Assembly (NCBI RefSeq): GCF_001953635.1
Contig: NZ_MEJH01000003.1
Span: forward strand, 387,197 to 451,196
DNA: 64,000 bases
Direction: 5' to 3'
DNA from: Alteromonas abrolhosensis
Lineage (GTDB): Bacteria > Pseudomonadota > Gammaproteobacteria > Enterobacterales > Alteromonadaceae
In this document: positions 8,892 to 18,379 of the stretch, piece after piece
How the letters are laid out: the number at the start of each line of letters is the position of its first letter
Numbering within the stretch: position 1 is the stretch's first letter
Notes under the pieces: model-generated
What the model saw: only the letters and a program-made list of their open reading frames with translations
Told to the model about the DNA's origin: nothing
Database searches by the model: none
Program-made: the position numbers and the translations under genes

Positions 8892-9607
8892 AAACTATGT
8901 TAATTACCGGAGCAACATCTGGTATCGGCAAAGCGTTAGCTATAAACGCTGCGAATAAAGGTTACCAGGTTATTGCATGCGGTCGAAATAAAGAGACTCT
9001 CGACGAGCTTAGCAAGTATAGCAACATCAACGCTTGTCAGTTTGATGTTACCAGTCTTGACGATACTCGACGAGCACTAGCAACGGTTAAATTCGATATT
9101 GCTGTCCTCAACGCTGGTACCTGCGAATATGTCGATATTGATGACTTTGAGCCTGACATGTTTAGGCGTGTTTTCGAACCTAACTTCTTTGGTGTAGTTC
9201 ATTGTGTAGACGCCCTACTTCCAAGACTTAAGCGTGGCGACAAACTTGTGATTGTGGACAGTATGGCCCGTTTACTTCCTTTCACACGAACTCAAGCCTA
9301 CGGTGCGAGCAAAGCTGCTCTGCATTATTTTACTAAATCGCTGGAAGTTGACCTTCATCACAAAGGAGTGAAAGTGCAAGCGGTGTCTCCTGGATTTGTA
9401 GAAACACCTCTCACCGATAAGAATGATTTCGAAATGCCAATGAAAATCAGTGCTGAAGAAGCCGCTGATGCTATGCTCAAGGGGATTGAGAGCAATAAAC
9501 AAACTGTTTTCTTTCCTAGAGTATTTGGTTTTATTCTTCGCTTTATGCACATATTACCAACCCCACTACAAAAGCGCTTATCGTTAGCGATGCGAGAAGA
9601 ACAATAA
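8888..9607 (+). CDS. Short-chain dehydrogenase/reductase
   Basis: A classical SDR of 239 residues. The Rossmann motif TGATSGIG binds NAD(P), NAG occurs in LNAGTCEY, and the catalytic pair is in YGASKAA (YxxxK) preceded by the serine of IVDSMARL. The PGFVETPLT segment is typical. It starts with GTG overlapping the stop of the previous gene (GTGA), showing translational coupling. In this operon it probably oxidises or reduces a lipid-derived intermediate; that role is inferred only from position. Confidence 0.92.
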   Translation: MKTMLITGATSGIGKALAINAANKGYQVIACGRNKETLDELSKYSNINACQFDVTSLDDTRRALATVKFDIAVLNAGTCEYVDIDDFEPDMFRRVFEPNFFGVVHCVDALLPRLKRGDKLVIVDSMARLLPFTRTQAYGASKAALHYFTKSLEVDLHHKGVKVQAVSPGFVETPLTDKNDFEMPMKISAEEAADAMLKGIESNKQTVFFPRVFGFILRFMHILPTPLQKRLSLAMREEQ

Positions 9608-9617
9608 GAGAAAAATA

Positions 9618-10883
9618 ATGAAAAATGAGATTGCCATTATAGGCACAGGTATTTCAGGGTTAACCTGCGCGCACCTTTTAAATAGGCAGCACAATATTAC
9701 GGTATACGAAGCAAATGACTATGTAGGTGGTCATACTGCAACAAAGAAAATTGATGATAATGGAGAAACCCACCATATCGACACCGGTTTTATCGTTTTT
9801 AACGATTGGACCTACCCCAATTTTATAAAGCTTATTACTCAGCTAAACGTTGACTATCAACCAACAGAGATGAGCTTCTCTGTAATGAGTAAAAAGGCGA
9901 ACCTTGAATACAACGGCAATAACTTAAACAGCTTGTTCGCGCAGCGACGTAATATCCTGAGGCCTAAGTTCTGGCGTATAGTGAAAGACATATTAACGTT
10001 TAATAAAGCGTGTAAAGCCATGGTCGCTGAGAACCGTGATACATCTTCACTTACGTTAGAAGATGTTATTAATGAATTAAAACTAAGCGATGACTTTGCA
10101 CGTTATTACATTTTGCCTATGTGCGCTGCAATTTGGTCTAGCAGCTTAGAGCAAACGAGAAAGTTTCCACTCACGTTCTTTCTGCAATTTTTTAATAATC
10201 ACGGCTTGCTCAACATAACCGACCGACCTCAGTGGTACACAATTAAAGGTGGCTCTAGCCAATATATTGCTCCGTTAATCGCGCCGTTTAAGTCTAAAAT
10301 CAAACTATCAACAGCCGTTGTTTCTGTAGCTAAAAGCGATAATAAATGGCAGGTTACCGATTCATCAGGCAACGCTGCGATGTATGATCATGTGATTTTC
10401 GCCTGTCACAGCGACCAAGCATTAAAAATGCTTCACTCTCCAAATTCGCTCCATCAGGATATCTTAGGGAAGATACCTTACGCAGAGAATGACGTAGTGA
10501 TGCACAAAGATATTTCGCAACTACCTAAAAGAAAGTTAGCGTGGGCAAGCTGGAACTACAGCTTGAAAGAAGACAGTAGCGAGGAATCTCGCCCTGCTTC
10601 TGTCACTTACAACATGAATATTCTTCAAAGACTTGAGGCAAGGAACACCTATTGTGTAACCCTAAACAATACACCTGAAATCAATGAAGGCAGCATTTTG
10701 CGCAGCTATAGGTATGCGCATCCGCAATACAGTGCCAGTATGGTCAATGCACAAGCAAGAAGAAACGAGATCTGTGGCGTCGACAACTTACATTTCTGTG
10801 GGGCTTACTGGTACAACGGCTTTCACGAAGACGGTGTCACCAGCGCTCTTGATGTATGTGCTCGTTTCGGTGAAGCCCTGTGA
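9618..10883 (+). CDS. FAD-dependent amine-oxidase-like oxidoreductase
   Basis: A 421-residue flavoprotein with the N-terminal dinucleotide-binding motif GTGISGLTCAHLL and the second FAD motif YEANDYVGGHT. The C-terminus carries FCGAYWYNGFHEDGVTSAL, the FAD-binding end of amine oxidase/desaturase-like enzymes. The family sits next to DUF1365 and Cfa-like genes in many ECF11 loci and is thought to oxidise membrane lipids. It starts 11 bases after the SDR gene and overlaps the next start by four bases. It resembles NAD(P)-binding FAD amine oxidases rather than carotenoid desaturases, and there are no other carotenoid genes nearby. Confidence 0.9.
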   Translation: MKNEIAIIGTGISGLTCAHLLNRQHNITVYEANDYVGGHTATKKIDDNGETHHIDTGFIVFNDWTYPNFIKLITQLNVDYQPTEMSFSVMSKKANLEYNGNNLNSLFAQRRNILRPKFWRIVKDILTFNKACKAMVAENRDTSSLTLEDVINELKLSDDFARYYILPMCAAIWSSSLEQTRKFPLTFFLQFFNNHGLLNITDRPQWYTIKGGSSQYIAPLIAPFKSKIKLSTAVVSVAKSDNKWQVTDSSGNAAMYDHVIFACHSDQALKMLHSPNSLHQDILGKIPYAENDVVMHKDISQLPKRKLAWASWNYSLKEDSSEESRPASVTYNMNILQRLEARNTYCVTLNNTPEINEGSILRSYRYAHPQYSASMVNAQARRNEICGVDNLHFCGAYWYNGFHEDGVTSALDVCARFGEAL

Positions 10884-11623
10884 TTGAAAGTGCTATCTAT
10901 AAAGGTAAGGTGTATCACCAGCGGTTTAAGCCTACCCAGCATAAATTTGACTACGACATCTATCTGTTTTGGTTAAAACTTGAGAGCAACGAACTCGAAA
11001 CCTTGTCCAGTTCGTTAAAACGCTTCTCTGCATACGACAAGGCTAGAGTGCGTTTCAAGCGTGAAGACTACTTAGGTGATGCCTCTGTTTCACTCAAGCA
11101 GGCTGTGCTTGAGAGAATGACTGAGTTAAATGACGGGATAACACTTAAAGGTGATGTTTTTATGCTGGGACAACTGCGTATGTGGGGGCTCTATTTCAGC
11201 CCGGTTAACTTCTATTACCTACGCAATACCGAAGGTAAGTATACGCATATGCTTGCCGAAGTAAGTAATACGCCATGGAATGAGCGCCATCACTACCTTG
11301 TAAATTTAGACACTCAAGACGATACGCCAAAAGCTTTTCATGTCTCCCCTTTTAATCCAATGGATATGACCTACAAATGGTCGATATCGCAGCCGTCGTC
11401 TAGACTGTCACTTGCGATGGATTGTATAAGAGACGACAAAGAGTTCAGTGCAGGGATTAATTTGACTAAATTTACTTTAGATAATGCGAATCTATCTGCG
11501 GCACTTAAACGTATACCCAGTATGACAATAAAAACTGTGGCTGGAATTTATTGGCACGCCCTTAAATTACTTATTAAACGAACGCCACTGTATACACACC
11601 CAGAAAAGAGTCAGGAACAATAA
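10880..11623 (+). CDS. DUF1365 family protein
   Basis: A 247-residue DUF1365 protein, recognised from the start (SAIYKGKVYHQRFKPTQHKF), FRMWGLYF-like segment (LRMWGLYFSPVNFYY) and the middle AEVSNTPWNERHHY. DUF1365 proteins nearly always adjoin the flavoprotein and Cfa-like enzyme seen here. They have been tied to modification of unsaturated fatty acyl chains, but the reaction of this branch is not established as far as I know. The start overlaps the flavoprotein stop by four bases, so dosage is coupled. Confidence 0.92.
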   Translation: MIESAIYKGKVYHQRFKPTQHKFDYDIYLFWLKLESNELETLSSSLKRFSAYDKARVRFKREDYLGDASVSLKQAVLERMTELNDGITLKGDVFMLGQLRMWGLYFSPVNFYYLRNTEGKYTHMLAEVSNTPWNERHHYLVNLDTQDDTPKAFHVSPFNPMDMTYKWSISQPSSRLSLAMDCIRDDKEFSAGINLTKFTLDNANLSAALKRIPSMTIKTVAGIYWHALKLLIKRTPLYTHPEKSQEQ

Positions 11624-11625
11624 CA

Positions 11626-12882
11626 ATGTCTTTTGGTGAATCTGTACTACTGACCACCTCAGAGGTCTCCTTTGTAGATAAAGCATGTAGAACCCTTTTT
11701 TTACAATGCTTAAAACAACTACCATTTGGTAGTTTAACTATTCAAGAAAACGGCGATGTCATTGCACGTTTCGGCACAGAAGATAGCGATTTGCGTGCAA
11801 CGGTTAATATTAAAGATGTGCAAGCCTATCGGCGTTTACTACTTGGCGGAAGCGTAGGCGCTGGTGAAGCGTTTATGGATGGATTGTGGGACAGTGATGA
11901 TGTGACCGCTGTAGTAAGAGTGTTTGCTAGAAATTTGACCACCCTTGATGAATGGGAAAATAAGTTTAAATGGGTCACTATGCCCTTCAATAAGCTTCAA
12001 CATTTCGCCCGTCGGAATACTAAAGATCAGGCGAAAAAGAATATTGAGGCCCATTATGATTTGGGCAACAAGCTCTATACACGCTTTTTAGATCCGACCA
12101 TGATGTATTCATCGGCAATATATCCAGACCCAAATTCTACGCTAAACGAGGCACAGAACTATAAGCTCAAAGCTATATGCGACAAATTACAGCTGACTGA
12201 GCGTGACCACCTTCTTGAGATAGGTACAGGCTGGGGAGGCCTAGCCGTGTATGCAGCTAAGCACTACGGCTGCCGTGTGACAACCACAACGATATCTGAA
12301 GAGCAGCATGCATGGGCGAAAGAGTGGATTGCCCGTGAAGGTCTTGAAAGTAAAATCACTTTGCTTAAAAAAGACTACCGTTTACTGGAAGGAAAGTACG
12401 ATAAGTTGGTCTCTATTGAAATGATTGAGGCAGTAGGCAAGCAGTTTTTAGGGAATTTCTTTGAGAAATGTTCGTCACTTTTAAAAGACGACGGCCTCAT
12501 GTTGCTTCAGTCGATAACCATTGATGATAGACGTTACGACAGCTATTCAAACAGCGTCGATTTTATACAGAAATATATTTTCCCAGGCGGCTTTTTACCG
12601 TCCCAGCACCAACTTAACGCTCATCTGAAAAAATATACCAATATGATGATTCGTGACTTACACGACATAGGAATAGATTATGCGAAAACGCTGAACCATT
12701 GGTATGAAGCGTTTATCTCTGCAAGAGATGAGCTATTAAATGATGGCTATGACGAGCGTTTTATGCGGATGTGGACCTATTATCTCAAGTATTGTGAAGG
12801 TGGTTTTCTAGAACGAACAATTAGTACTGTCCAGCTAGTTATTTCAAAACCTCACTACAGGCATGATTTGGCTCGTGTTTAA
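11626..12882 (+). CDS. cfa: Cyclopropane-fatty-acyl-phospholipid synthase family methyltransferase
   Basis: A 418-residue SAM-dependent enzyme of the Cfa family, which methylates or cyclopropanates double bonds of phospholipid acyl chains. The N-terminal lipid-binding part has the typical LLGGSVGAGEAFMDGLWDSDD. The methyltransferase domain has YSSAIYPDP, the SAM motif LEIGTGWGGLAVYAA and EMIEAVGKQFLGNFF. It is the last gene of the ECF11-linked operon, followed by a strong terminator. In Rhodobacter, related enzymes of the singlet-oxygen regulon lead to methylated or furan fatty acids, so the product here need not be a cyclopropane. The symbol means family, not proven product. Confidence 0.9.
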   Translation: MSFGESVLLTTSEVSFVDKACRTLFLQCLKQLPFGSLTIQENGDVIARFGTEDSDLRATVNIKDVQAYRRLLLGGSVGAGEAFMDGLWDSDDVTAVVRVFARNLTTLDEWENKFKWVTMPFNKLQHFARRNTKDQAKKNIEAHYDLGNKLYTRFLDPTMMYSSAIYPDPNSTLNEAQNYKLKAICDKLQLTERDHLLEIGTGWGGLAVYAAKHYGCRVTTTTISEEQHAWAKEWIAREGLESKITLLKKDYRLLEGKYDKLVSIEMIEAVGKQFLGNFFEKCSSLLKDDGLMLLQSITIDDRRYDSYSNSVDFIQKYIFPGGFLPSQHQLNAHLKKYTNMMIRDLHDIGIDYAKTLNHWYEAFISARDELLNDGYDERFMRMWTYYLKYCEGGFLERTISTVQLVISKPHYRHDLARV

Positions 12883-12913
12883 CACTTCTAATTATCGATA
12901 GTAATGACAAAAC

Positions 12914-12949
12914 AAAAAAGCGGCGCCCATACGGTGCCGCTTTTTTGTT
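12914..12949. terminator. Bidirectional terminator between cfa and pomB
   Basis: Stem AAAAAAGCGGCGCC pairing with GGTGCCGCTTTTTT (one G-T pair) around a four-base loop, with T and A runs on the two sides. It serves the lipid operon on one strand and pomAB on the other. Confidence 0.88.
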
Positions 12950-12973
12950 TAACGCTGACATTGGGTAAAAGTG

Positions 12974-13903
12974 CTAATCGTCAACCACTGAGATAGGCTT
13001 CGACAGCATTGGTTTACCCTGGTTGATATTAATCTCAACACGACGGTTCTTAGCTCTATCAGCAGAAGTTGTAGCATTCTCTACAATAGGGTCGGTATCT
13101 GCCTTGCCCACTACCGACATGCGACTCTCGTCAAAACCTGGCGCGGTACGCATGGCTTCGGCAACCGCCACGGCGCGCTGTGCAGACAAGTCCCAATTAG
13201 AACGATAGAGTTCGTTCGCGATATGCTGACCGTCGCTATGCCCTGAAATTTCGATTTCTCCAGGCACATCTGCCAACAGCGTACCAATTTTTCTTAACAC
13301 TGGTTGAAACTGCGGCTGCAAAAAGGCTGAGCCCGCCGAGAAGGAACCATTTTCACGGATTCGAATGGTTAACTGCTGGCCCAACGATTCCATTTCCACC
13401 GAACCATCCAGAATTTGCTTTTCGAGCTGCTGAGCCACTTTTTTCATAAGCTCAGCCATTTGCGACTGATCGGTGCTTTGTTCAGCCGATGAAGACGATT
13501 CTGTAGCAGTTTGTTGAGATTGTCCGCCACGCTGCTCGCCGCGCTGCTTCTGCCTTCCTCCGGCAGAGTCCTCATTACCAGCCTGAAATTCCAGCATTTG
13601 CTGGGTCATTTCGTTAGTTTGCTGCTGAATGGACTCAATGGGCGTAGGGTCCGGTTTACCCGGACGAAATTCCATAGCAATAACACTGGTGCCCTTTGGA
13701 ATATCTTTTACTTCAATTTTATTCTGAACACCAAAGGCAAACTTCATAGAGCCTGCAATTTGTTTAAACTTCAGTACGTCCATTTCCGAAAACGAAAGTA
13801 GCAGTACAAAGAAGCACATAAGCAACGACATTAAGTCTGCGAAGGTTCCCATCCAAGCTGGAAGTCCCTCGGGGGGACATTTTGGGCATTCTTCTTCGGC
13901 CAT
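12974..13903 (-). CDS. pomB: Flagellar stator protein PomB (sodium-type MotB)
   Basis: PomB forms, with PomA, the sodium channel that drives the flagellum. One transmembrane segment (about 20-42, ADLMSLLMCFFVLLLSFSE) holds D23, the ion-binding aspartate equivalent to D24 of Vibrio PomB. A glutamine-rich linker follows, then an OmpA-like peptidoglycan-binding domain with SGHSDGQ and NWDLSAQRAVAVAEAM. The N-terminal CPKCPPEGLPAW is typical of PomB. The start shares one base with the pomA stop. Sodium use is inferred from family likeness, not proven. Confidence 0.94.
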   Translation of the reverse strand: MAEEECPKCPPEGLPAWMGTFADLMSLLMCFFVLLLSFSEMDVLKFKQIAGSMKFAFGVQNKIEVKDIPKGTSVIAMEFRPGKPDPTPIESIQQQTNEMTQQMLEFQAGNEDSAGGRQKQRGEQRGGQSQQTATESSSSAEQSTDQSQMAELMKKVAQQLEKQILDGSVEMESLGQQLTIRIRENGSFSAGSAFLQPQFQPVLRKIGTLLADVPGEIEISGHSDGQHIANELYRSNWDLSAQRAVAVAEAMRTAPGFDESRMSVVGKADTDPIVENATTSADRAKNRRVEININQGKPMLSKPISVVDD

Positions 13904-14664
13904 TACTCTTCCTCTGCGCTTCCGCGTTTACTCGCCGCAAGGTAGTTCTTTAATACCCCTTCGATAACACGTGGATTCTGGCCATCGGCAATACCCACAA
14001 TACCGTCAAGAACAAGACTCTGGTTTAACTTCTCTTCACCGGCTCTTACCGCCAGTTTAAAGGCAATTGGCAAACACACGACGTTGGCAAAAAAGGCACC
14101 ATAAAGCGTGGTTAATAGCGCTACCGCCATGGCAGGGCCGATAGCTTTAGGGTCATCCATGTTTGAAAGCATGGCAACCAGACCGATCAAAGTACCAATC
14201 ATACCCATCGCAGGTGCTACGTCGCCCATTCCTTTAAATATAGAAGCGCCGAACTCATGCCTTTCCGTCGTCATCGAAATATCTTTAGCTAACGTTTCTC
14301 TCACCACTTCAATGTCGTGACCATCAACCAGCATGTCCACACCCTTTTGCATGAACTCATTTGAAATTTCCGCTTCTTCTAATGCCAGAAATCCGCCTTT
14401 TCGTGCAGCGTCTGCCATTTCAACAATCTTTTCGATAAGCTCTTCAGGCGTTTCGATTTTGAACATGAATGCTTTGCCAGCAACTTTGCCCGCACTGAAG
14501 AATTGGCCCAACGTAAACTGAGATAGGACAACAAATAGTGTTCCCCCGAATACAATAAGTATTGATTGCACGTCGATGAACATGCCCAAGCTGCCGCCCA
14601 GAATCATAGCCATAACTATGAAACCAATGGCGCCCAACATACCTATGACGGTTGCTAAATCCAC
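13903..14664 (-). CDS. pomA: Flagellar stator protein PomA (sodium-type MotA)
   Basis: PomA has 253 residues and four transmembrane segments: two near the N-terminus (about 5-25 and 30-50), then a cytoplasmic loop that contacts the rotor, then two near residues 150-210. ATLYGAFFANVVCLP and GMIGTLIGLVAMLSNM are typical of PomA/LafT. It is the first gene of a two-gene operon with pomB. A FliA-like promoter lies 50-75 bases upstream, which would link stator supply to late flagellar gene expression. Confidence 0.95.
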   Translation of the reverse strand: MDLATVIGMLGAIGFIVMAMILGGSLGMFIDVQSILIVFGGTLFVVLSQFTLGQFFSAGKVAGKAFMFKIETPEELIEKIVEMADAARKGGFLALEEAEISNEFMQKGVDMLVDGHDIEVVRETLAKDISMTTERHEFGASIFKGMGDVAPAMGMIGTLIGLVAMLSNMDDPKAIGPAMAVALLTTLYGAFFANVVCLPIAFKLAVRAGEEKLNQSLVLDGIVGIADGQNPRVIEGVLKNYLAASKRGSAEEE

Positions 14665-14713
14665 TCACTCTTCCCCATTTATGCGCAGTCAGTGCTGTTA
14701 GTGTACAAATACC

Positions 14714-14740
14714 CTATCGGCAAAAGATAGAAATACTAAA
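14714..14740 (-). promoter_or_regulatory. Candidate sigma-28 (FliA) promoter of pomAB
   Basis: On the minus strand TTTAGTAT (14740-14733), 11 bases, then GCCGATAG (14721-14714). The FliA consensus is TAAAGTTT, 11 bases, GCCGATAA. The -10 matches seven of eight and the -35 five of eight with exact spacing, and stator genes are known FliA targets. Confidence 0.6.
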
Positions 14741-15007
14741 ACGACATTATTGAAAAATATCACATTTATTTGTTTATTATGAAGTAGGTTCTATGTAAAA
14801 GCGCTGCTTTGTCTGTTTTTATAAACTAAAAATATCTAGCGCTTTTTCAGCGCCTTACTTTTTCCTTCACAGCAAATAACACGGTTACTTCTGAAAGGTT
14901 AACGAGCCTTGCATCGAATATAGCACAATTTACTTCTGTGTTGCTTTTTGAACTGAATGAAAAAAAAGCTATGTCACTGTGATATAGGCGATATACGGAC
15001 AAACCAT

Positions 15008-15036
15008 TTGACCCTTGTGCAACCCTCGGTTAATGT
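15008..15036 (+). promoter_or_regulatory. Candidate sigma-70 promoter of xseB-ispA-dxs
   Basis: TTGACC (15008-15013), 17 bases, TAATGT (15031-15036), 39 bases before the xseB start. The -35 and spacing are good, the -10 is poor (three of six). Confidence 0.35.
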
Positions 15037-15075
15037 GCGCGGTATACGTATTTTGGCCACTACATTGAGTGTTTT

Positions 15076-15318
15076 ATGAAGACAGAAAAAGCATCAGCGT
15101 CTTTTGAAGAAACTTTATCAGAACTAGAAGCTATCGTTAACGAAATGGAAAACGGTGATCTGCCTCTTAATAAAGCATTAGAAAAATTTGAGCGCGGTAT
15201 AGCACTTTCCCGCCAAGGCCAACAATCGCTAGAAAACGCTGAGCAAAAAGTGAAAATACTGCTAAGTGAACAAGGCGAAGAAACGCTCCACCCTCTTCCT
15301 GAAAGTGAACAACCGTAA
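15076..15318 (+). CDS. xseB: Exodeoxyribonuclease VII small subunit
   Basis: An 80-residue helical protein with the family core FEETLSELEAIVNEMENGDL followed by PLNKALEKFERGIAL. XseB binds several copies to the long arm of XseA and is required for degradation of single-stranded DNA. Its place directly before ispA and dxs is conserved in many gammaproteobacteria, including E. coli. xseA is not in the window. Confidence 0.95.
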   Translation: MKTEKASASFEETLSELEAIVNEMENGDLPLNKALEKFERGIALSRQGQQSLENAEQKVKILLSEQGEETLHPLPESEQP

Positions 15319-15347
15319 ACCGTTCATTTTTAACTAACAGGCAATCT

Positions 15348-16238
15348 ATGAATTTTTCTGCTTTGCATCAGCAAGTGAAACAGCAAACTGATGCATCTCT
15401 TCTTACATTAATTGACGAATTACCCGATTACGCGCCACGCCTGAAAGACGCAATGCGCCACGCCTTGCTGGCTGGCGGTAAGCGCATGCGCCCACTACTA
15501 GTTCAGGTCGTTGGCAATACGCTAGACGTGCCCAAAAAAGACCAAATGGCCATTAGTATGGCCATTGAGTGTGTGCATGCCTATTCACTAGTGCACGATG
15601 ATTTGCCAGCCATGGACGACGACGATTTGCGCCGTGGTATGCCAACCTGTCACATCGCTTTTGATGAAGCGACCGCTATTTTAGCTGGCGACGCGCTGCA
15701 GGCACTTGCATTTACGGTGTTAGCAGATGCGCCATTAAGCACGTATGCTGAAACAAAACGTAGTCAGTTACTGTCTGTACTGGCTAAAAGTGCTGGATAT
15801 GTAGGTATGTGCGGCGGGCAAGCTATCGATTTAGCCAGCACCGGTAAAACCATTTCGCTAGAAGAACTAAAACAGCTGCATAGATTGAAAACCGGCGCGT
15901 TATTAAAAGCCTGTGTTGAAATGGTCGCTATTGTCAGCGAAGGCTTACTAGCGCAAACTAAAATTGACTTAATGGCTTATGCCGCGGATATTGGGTTAGC
16001 TTTCCAGGTTCAAGACGATATTTTAGACGTTGAAGGCAGTAGCGAAAAATTAGGTAAGCCCGCGGGGTCAGACGAAGCGTTAGGAAAAAATACATTTCCA
16101 GCCAAACTAGGCATTTCAGGCGCTAAACAAGAATTAGAAATGCTTCACAATAATGCACTTCAAGCATTGGCGCGTTTACCCTACAATACTGACAGTTTAA
16201 TTGCGTTTAGCGAGCTTTTGGTAAAACGCGACCATTAG
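15348..16238 (+). CDS. ispA: Farnesyl diphosphate synthase
   Basis: IspA condenses isopentenyl diphosphate with dimethylallyl and geranyl diphosphate to farnesyl diphosphate, the precursor of quinone side chains and undecaprenyl phosphate. Its 296 residues show the first aspartate-rich motif [14 protein letters not shown] and the second DDILD, with GGKRMRPLL and the CGGQAIDLA segment. The residues before the first motif (CVHAYSLVH) fit a short-chain, farnesyl-length product. It lies between xseB and dxs, so two steps of isoprenoid synthesis are co-expressed; ispH is at the far end of the window. Confidence 0.96.
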   Translation: MNFSALHQQVKQQTDASLLTLIDELPDYAPRLKDAMRHALLAGGKRMRPLLVQVVGNTLDVPKKDQMAISMAIECVHAYSLVHDDLPAMDDDDLRRGMPTCHIAFDEATAILAGDALQALAFTVLADAPLSTYAETKRSQLLSVLAKSAGYVGMCGGQAIDLASTGKTISLEELKQLHRLKTGALLKACVEMVAIVSEGLLAQTKIDLMAYAADIGLAFQVQDDILDVEGSSEKLGKPAGSDEALGKNTFPAKLGISGAKQELEMLHNNALQALARLPYNTDSLIAFSELLVKRDH

Positions 16239-16270
16239 CCACGCGCCATGTTGAAAAAGATAATAAGTAC

Positions 16271-18151
16271 ATGAGTTTAGATCTCCAACATTACCCAACG
16301 CTTGCGCTTGCGCAAACACCCGATAAATTGAGGCAGTTGCCCCAAGACAAATTACGCGAGCTCGCCGATGAGTTGCGTGAGTACTTACTTAATAGCGTAA
16401 GCCAAACCAGTGGGCACTTTGCATCAGGTTTAGGCACAGTGGAACTGACCGTCGCTCTGCACTATGTGTACGACACTCCCTTCGATCGACTTCTTTGGGA
16501 TGTAGGTCATCAAGCATATCCGCACAAAATCCTCACGGGTCGTGCAGAGCGCATGAGCACCATTCGCCAAAAGAATGGTCTGCACCCTTTCCCATGGCCG
16601 CCTGAGAGCGACTACGATACCTTTGCAGTTGGTCACTCATCTACATCGATTAGTGCAGGTTTGGGCATGGCTGTGGCTGCCGAAAAAGAAGGCAAAAACA
16701 GAAAGGTGGTAGCGGTAATTGGCGACGGTGCAATGACCGCTGGTATGGCGTTTGAAGCACTTAACCACGCTGGTGATATAAAGAAAGATATGGTAGTTGT
16801 ACTTAACGACAACGAGATGTCTATCTCTGAAAACGTTGGAGCGTTAAACAGCCACTTAGCACGCTTACTTACAGGTAATTTTTTCAATTCTATACGCGAT
16901 GGCGGCAAAAAGCTGCTAAGCAATGTGCCTCCAATTAAAGAGTTTGCCAGCCGAGCAGAAGAGCACATTAAAGGCATGGTTGTCCCGGGCACGATATTTG
17001 AAGAGCTTGGCTTTAACTACATTGGCCCTATCGACGGCCATGACGTTAATGCTGTAGTTGACACCCTTCGCAATATGCGTAAGTTTGACGGCCCTCAGTT
17101 ACTGCATGTAGTCACTAAGAAAGGTAAAGGCTACGCGGTTGCTGAAGAAGACCCTATCAAGTTCCACGCGGTTCCCAAATTCAATCCGGCTGACAATGCA
17201 TTGCCAAAATCTAAGCCTTCAGCCCCTACCTACTCTGCAATCTTCGGTAAATGGCTATGTGATATGGCCGCGCAAGATCCTAAGCTAATGGCGGTAACGC
17301 CAGCCATGCGTGAAGGTTCAGGCATGGTTGAGTTTTCTCAGCGTTTTCCGGAGCAATATTTTGATGTTGCAATTGCCGAACAGCACGCGGTGACCTTTGG
17401 CGCAGGCCTTGCGAAAGAAGGAATGAACGCGGTTGTTGCAATTTATTCTTCATTTCTGCAGCGTGCCTATGACCAACTCATTCACGATGTAGCTATTCAA
17501 GATCTGCCCGTATTGTTCGCCATTGATAGAGCGGGCATCGTTGGCGCCGATGGTCCTACTCACCAAGGTGCGTTTGATATCGCTTTCCTTCGCTGTATTC
17601 CAAATATGGTGGTTATGGCTCCTTCAGATGAAAATGAATGTCGCCAAATGCTTTACACGGGTCACAAGCTACAAAAGCCAGCTGCTGTTCGCTACCCTCG
17701 TGGTGCAGGTATGGGTATTACCCCAGACGAAGCCATGACAGAGCTTGAGATTGGTAAATCTCGTACGTGTCGTGAATCGTCAAAAGGCAAGTCTGAAAGT
17801 ATCGCCATTCTAAACTTTGGCTGCTTACTGCCTTACGCTCTTGAAGCTGCAGAGGCGATTGACGCCACGGTTATCGACATGCGTTTCATTAAGCCGTTAG
17901 ACGGCGATGCCGTGTTAAAAGCGGCCAGTGAACACAGCGCGCTTATCACGCTAGAAGACGGCTGTATTATGGGCGGTGCTGGTAGTGCCGTACTAGAACA
18001 CTTGCAGCAAAATGGCGTATTAAAAGCGGTGAAGATGTTAGGGCTGCCTGATAGTTTCATACTGCAGGGCACACAGCAAGAAATGTACAAAGAGCACGGT
18101 TTAGATGCAGAAGGTATCATCGCCGCAGCTCGCCAAATAACGTCAAAGTAA
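16271..18151 (+). CDS. dxs: 1-deoxy-D-xylulose-5-phosphate synthase
   Basis: Dxs joins pyruvate and glyceraldehyde 3-phosphate with thiamine diphosphate, the first step of the non-mevalonate pathway. The 626 residues match the family. The cofactor region shows [30 protein letters not shown] and the motif [18 protein letters not shown]...NDNEMSIS. The transketolase central domain has [15 protein letters not shown] and [15 protein letters not shown], and the C-terminal domain ends conventionally. A hairpin follows the gene (18164-18206). The ribosome site is weak. Confidence 0.97.
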   Translation: MSLDLQHYPTLALAQTPDKLRQLPQDKLRELADELREYLLNSVSQTSGHFASGLGTVELTVALHYVYDTPFDRLLWDVGHQAYPHKILTGRAERMSTIRQKNGLHPFPWPPESDYDTFAVGHSSTSISAGLGMAVAAEKEGKNRKVVAVIGDGAMTAGMAFEALNHAGDIKKDMVVVLNDNEMSISENVGALNSHLARLLTGNFFNSIRDGGKKLLSNVPPIKEFASRAEEHIKGMVVPGTIFEELGFNYIGPIDGHDVNAVVDTLRNMRKFDGPQLLHVVTKKGKGYAVAEEDPIKFHAVPKFNPADNALPKSKPSAPTYSAIFGKWLCDMAAQDPKLMAVTPAMREGSGMVEFSQRFPEQYFDVAIAEQHAVTFGAGLAKEGMNAVVAIYSSFLQRAYDQLIHDVAIQDLPVLFAIDRAGIVGADGPTHQGAFDIAFLRCIPNMVVMAPSDENECRQMLYTGHKLQKPAAVRYPRGAGMGITPDEAMTELEIGKSRTCRESSKGKSESIAILNFGCLLPYALEAAEAIDATVIDMRFIKPLDGDAVLKAASEHSALITLEDGCIMGGAGSAVLEHLQQNGVLKAVKMLGLPDSFILQGTQQEMYKEHGLDAEGIIAAARQITSK

Positions 18152-18163
18152 TCGATACTGGCC

Positions 18164-18206
18164 CCTCTCTTCATCTATAATTTATTCTTTATTTGATGGA
18201 GAGAGG
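18164..18206 (+). terminator. Possible terminator hairpin after dxs
   Basis: CCTCTCTTCATC (18164-18175) pairs with GATGGAGAGAGG (18195-18206) over 12 bases with one G-T pair. The loop is 19 bases and there is no T run after it, so it may act with Rho or as an mRNA 3' stabiliser. Confidence 0.4.
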
Positions 18207-18211
18207 TGTTA

Positions 18212-18260
18212 AACCGTCTCTAGTATTATTGCCGTCCAACCCACAGGGTTGAAGACGGTT
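18212..18260. repeat. Nested inverted repeat between dxs and pgpA
   Basis: AACCGTCT (18212-18219) pairs with AGACGGTT (18253-18260), and inside it CAACCC (18237-18242) pairs with GGGTTG (18246-18251) around a three-base loop. Both stems are perfect. The structure lies between two convergent genes and could act in either transcript, or be a remnant of a small repeat. The remaining bases up to pgpA (18261-18379) hold nothing I recognise. Confidence 0.55.
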
Positions 18261-18379
18261 GTCGTCCCGCCTTTCTCAGATTACAACAACCCTAAATTCG
18301 ATAGAGCTGAACTAAAGCTGAAAACACCGGCTGAATTCTCTGACAAATCGCTACAAGCGCTATTTTTAGGGAGAGGAAC

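Larger units (their letters stand above)
14665..15075. other. Intergenic region between pomA and xseB
   Basis: A 411-base AT-rich region between divergent genes. It holds a candidate FliA promoter for pomAB and a candidate sigma-70 promoter for xseB, listed separately. I found no convincing ORF or RNA gene in the rest. Confidence 0.7.
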
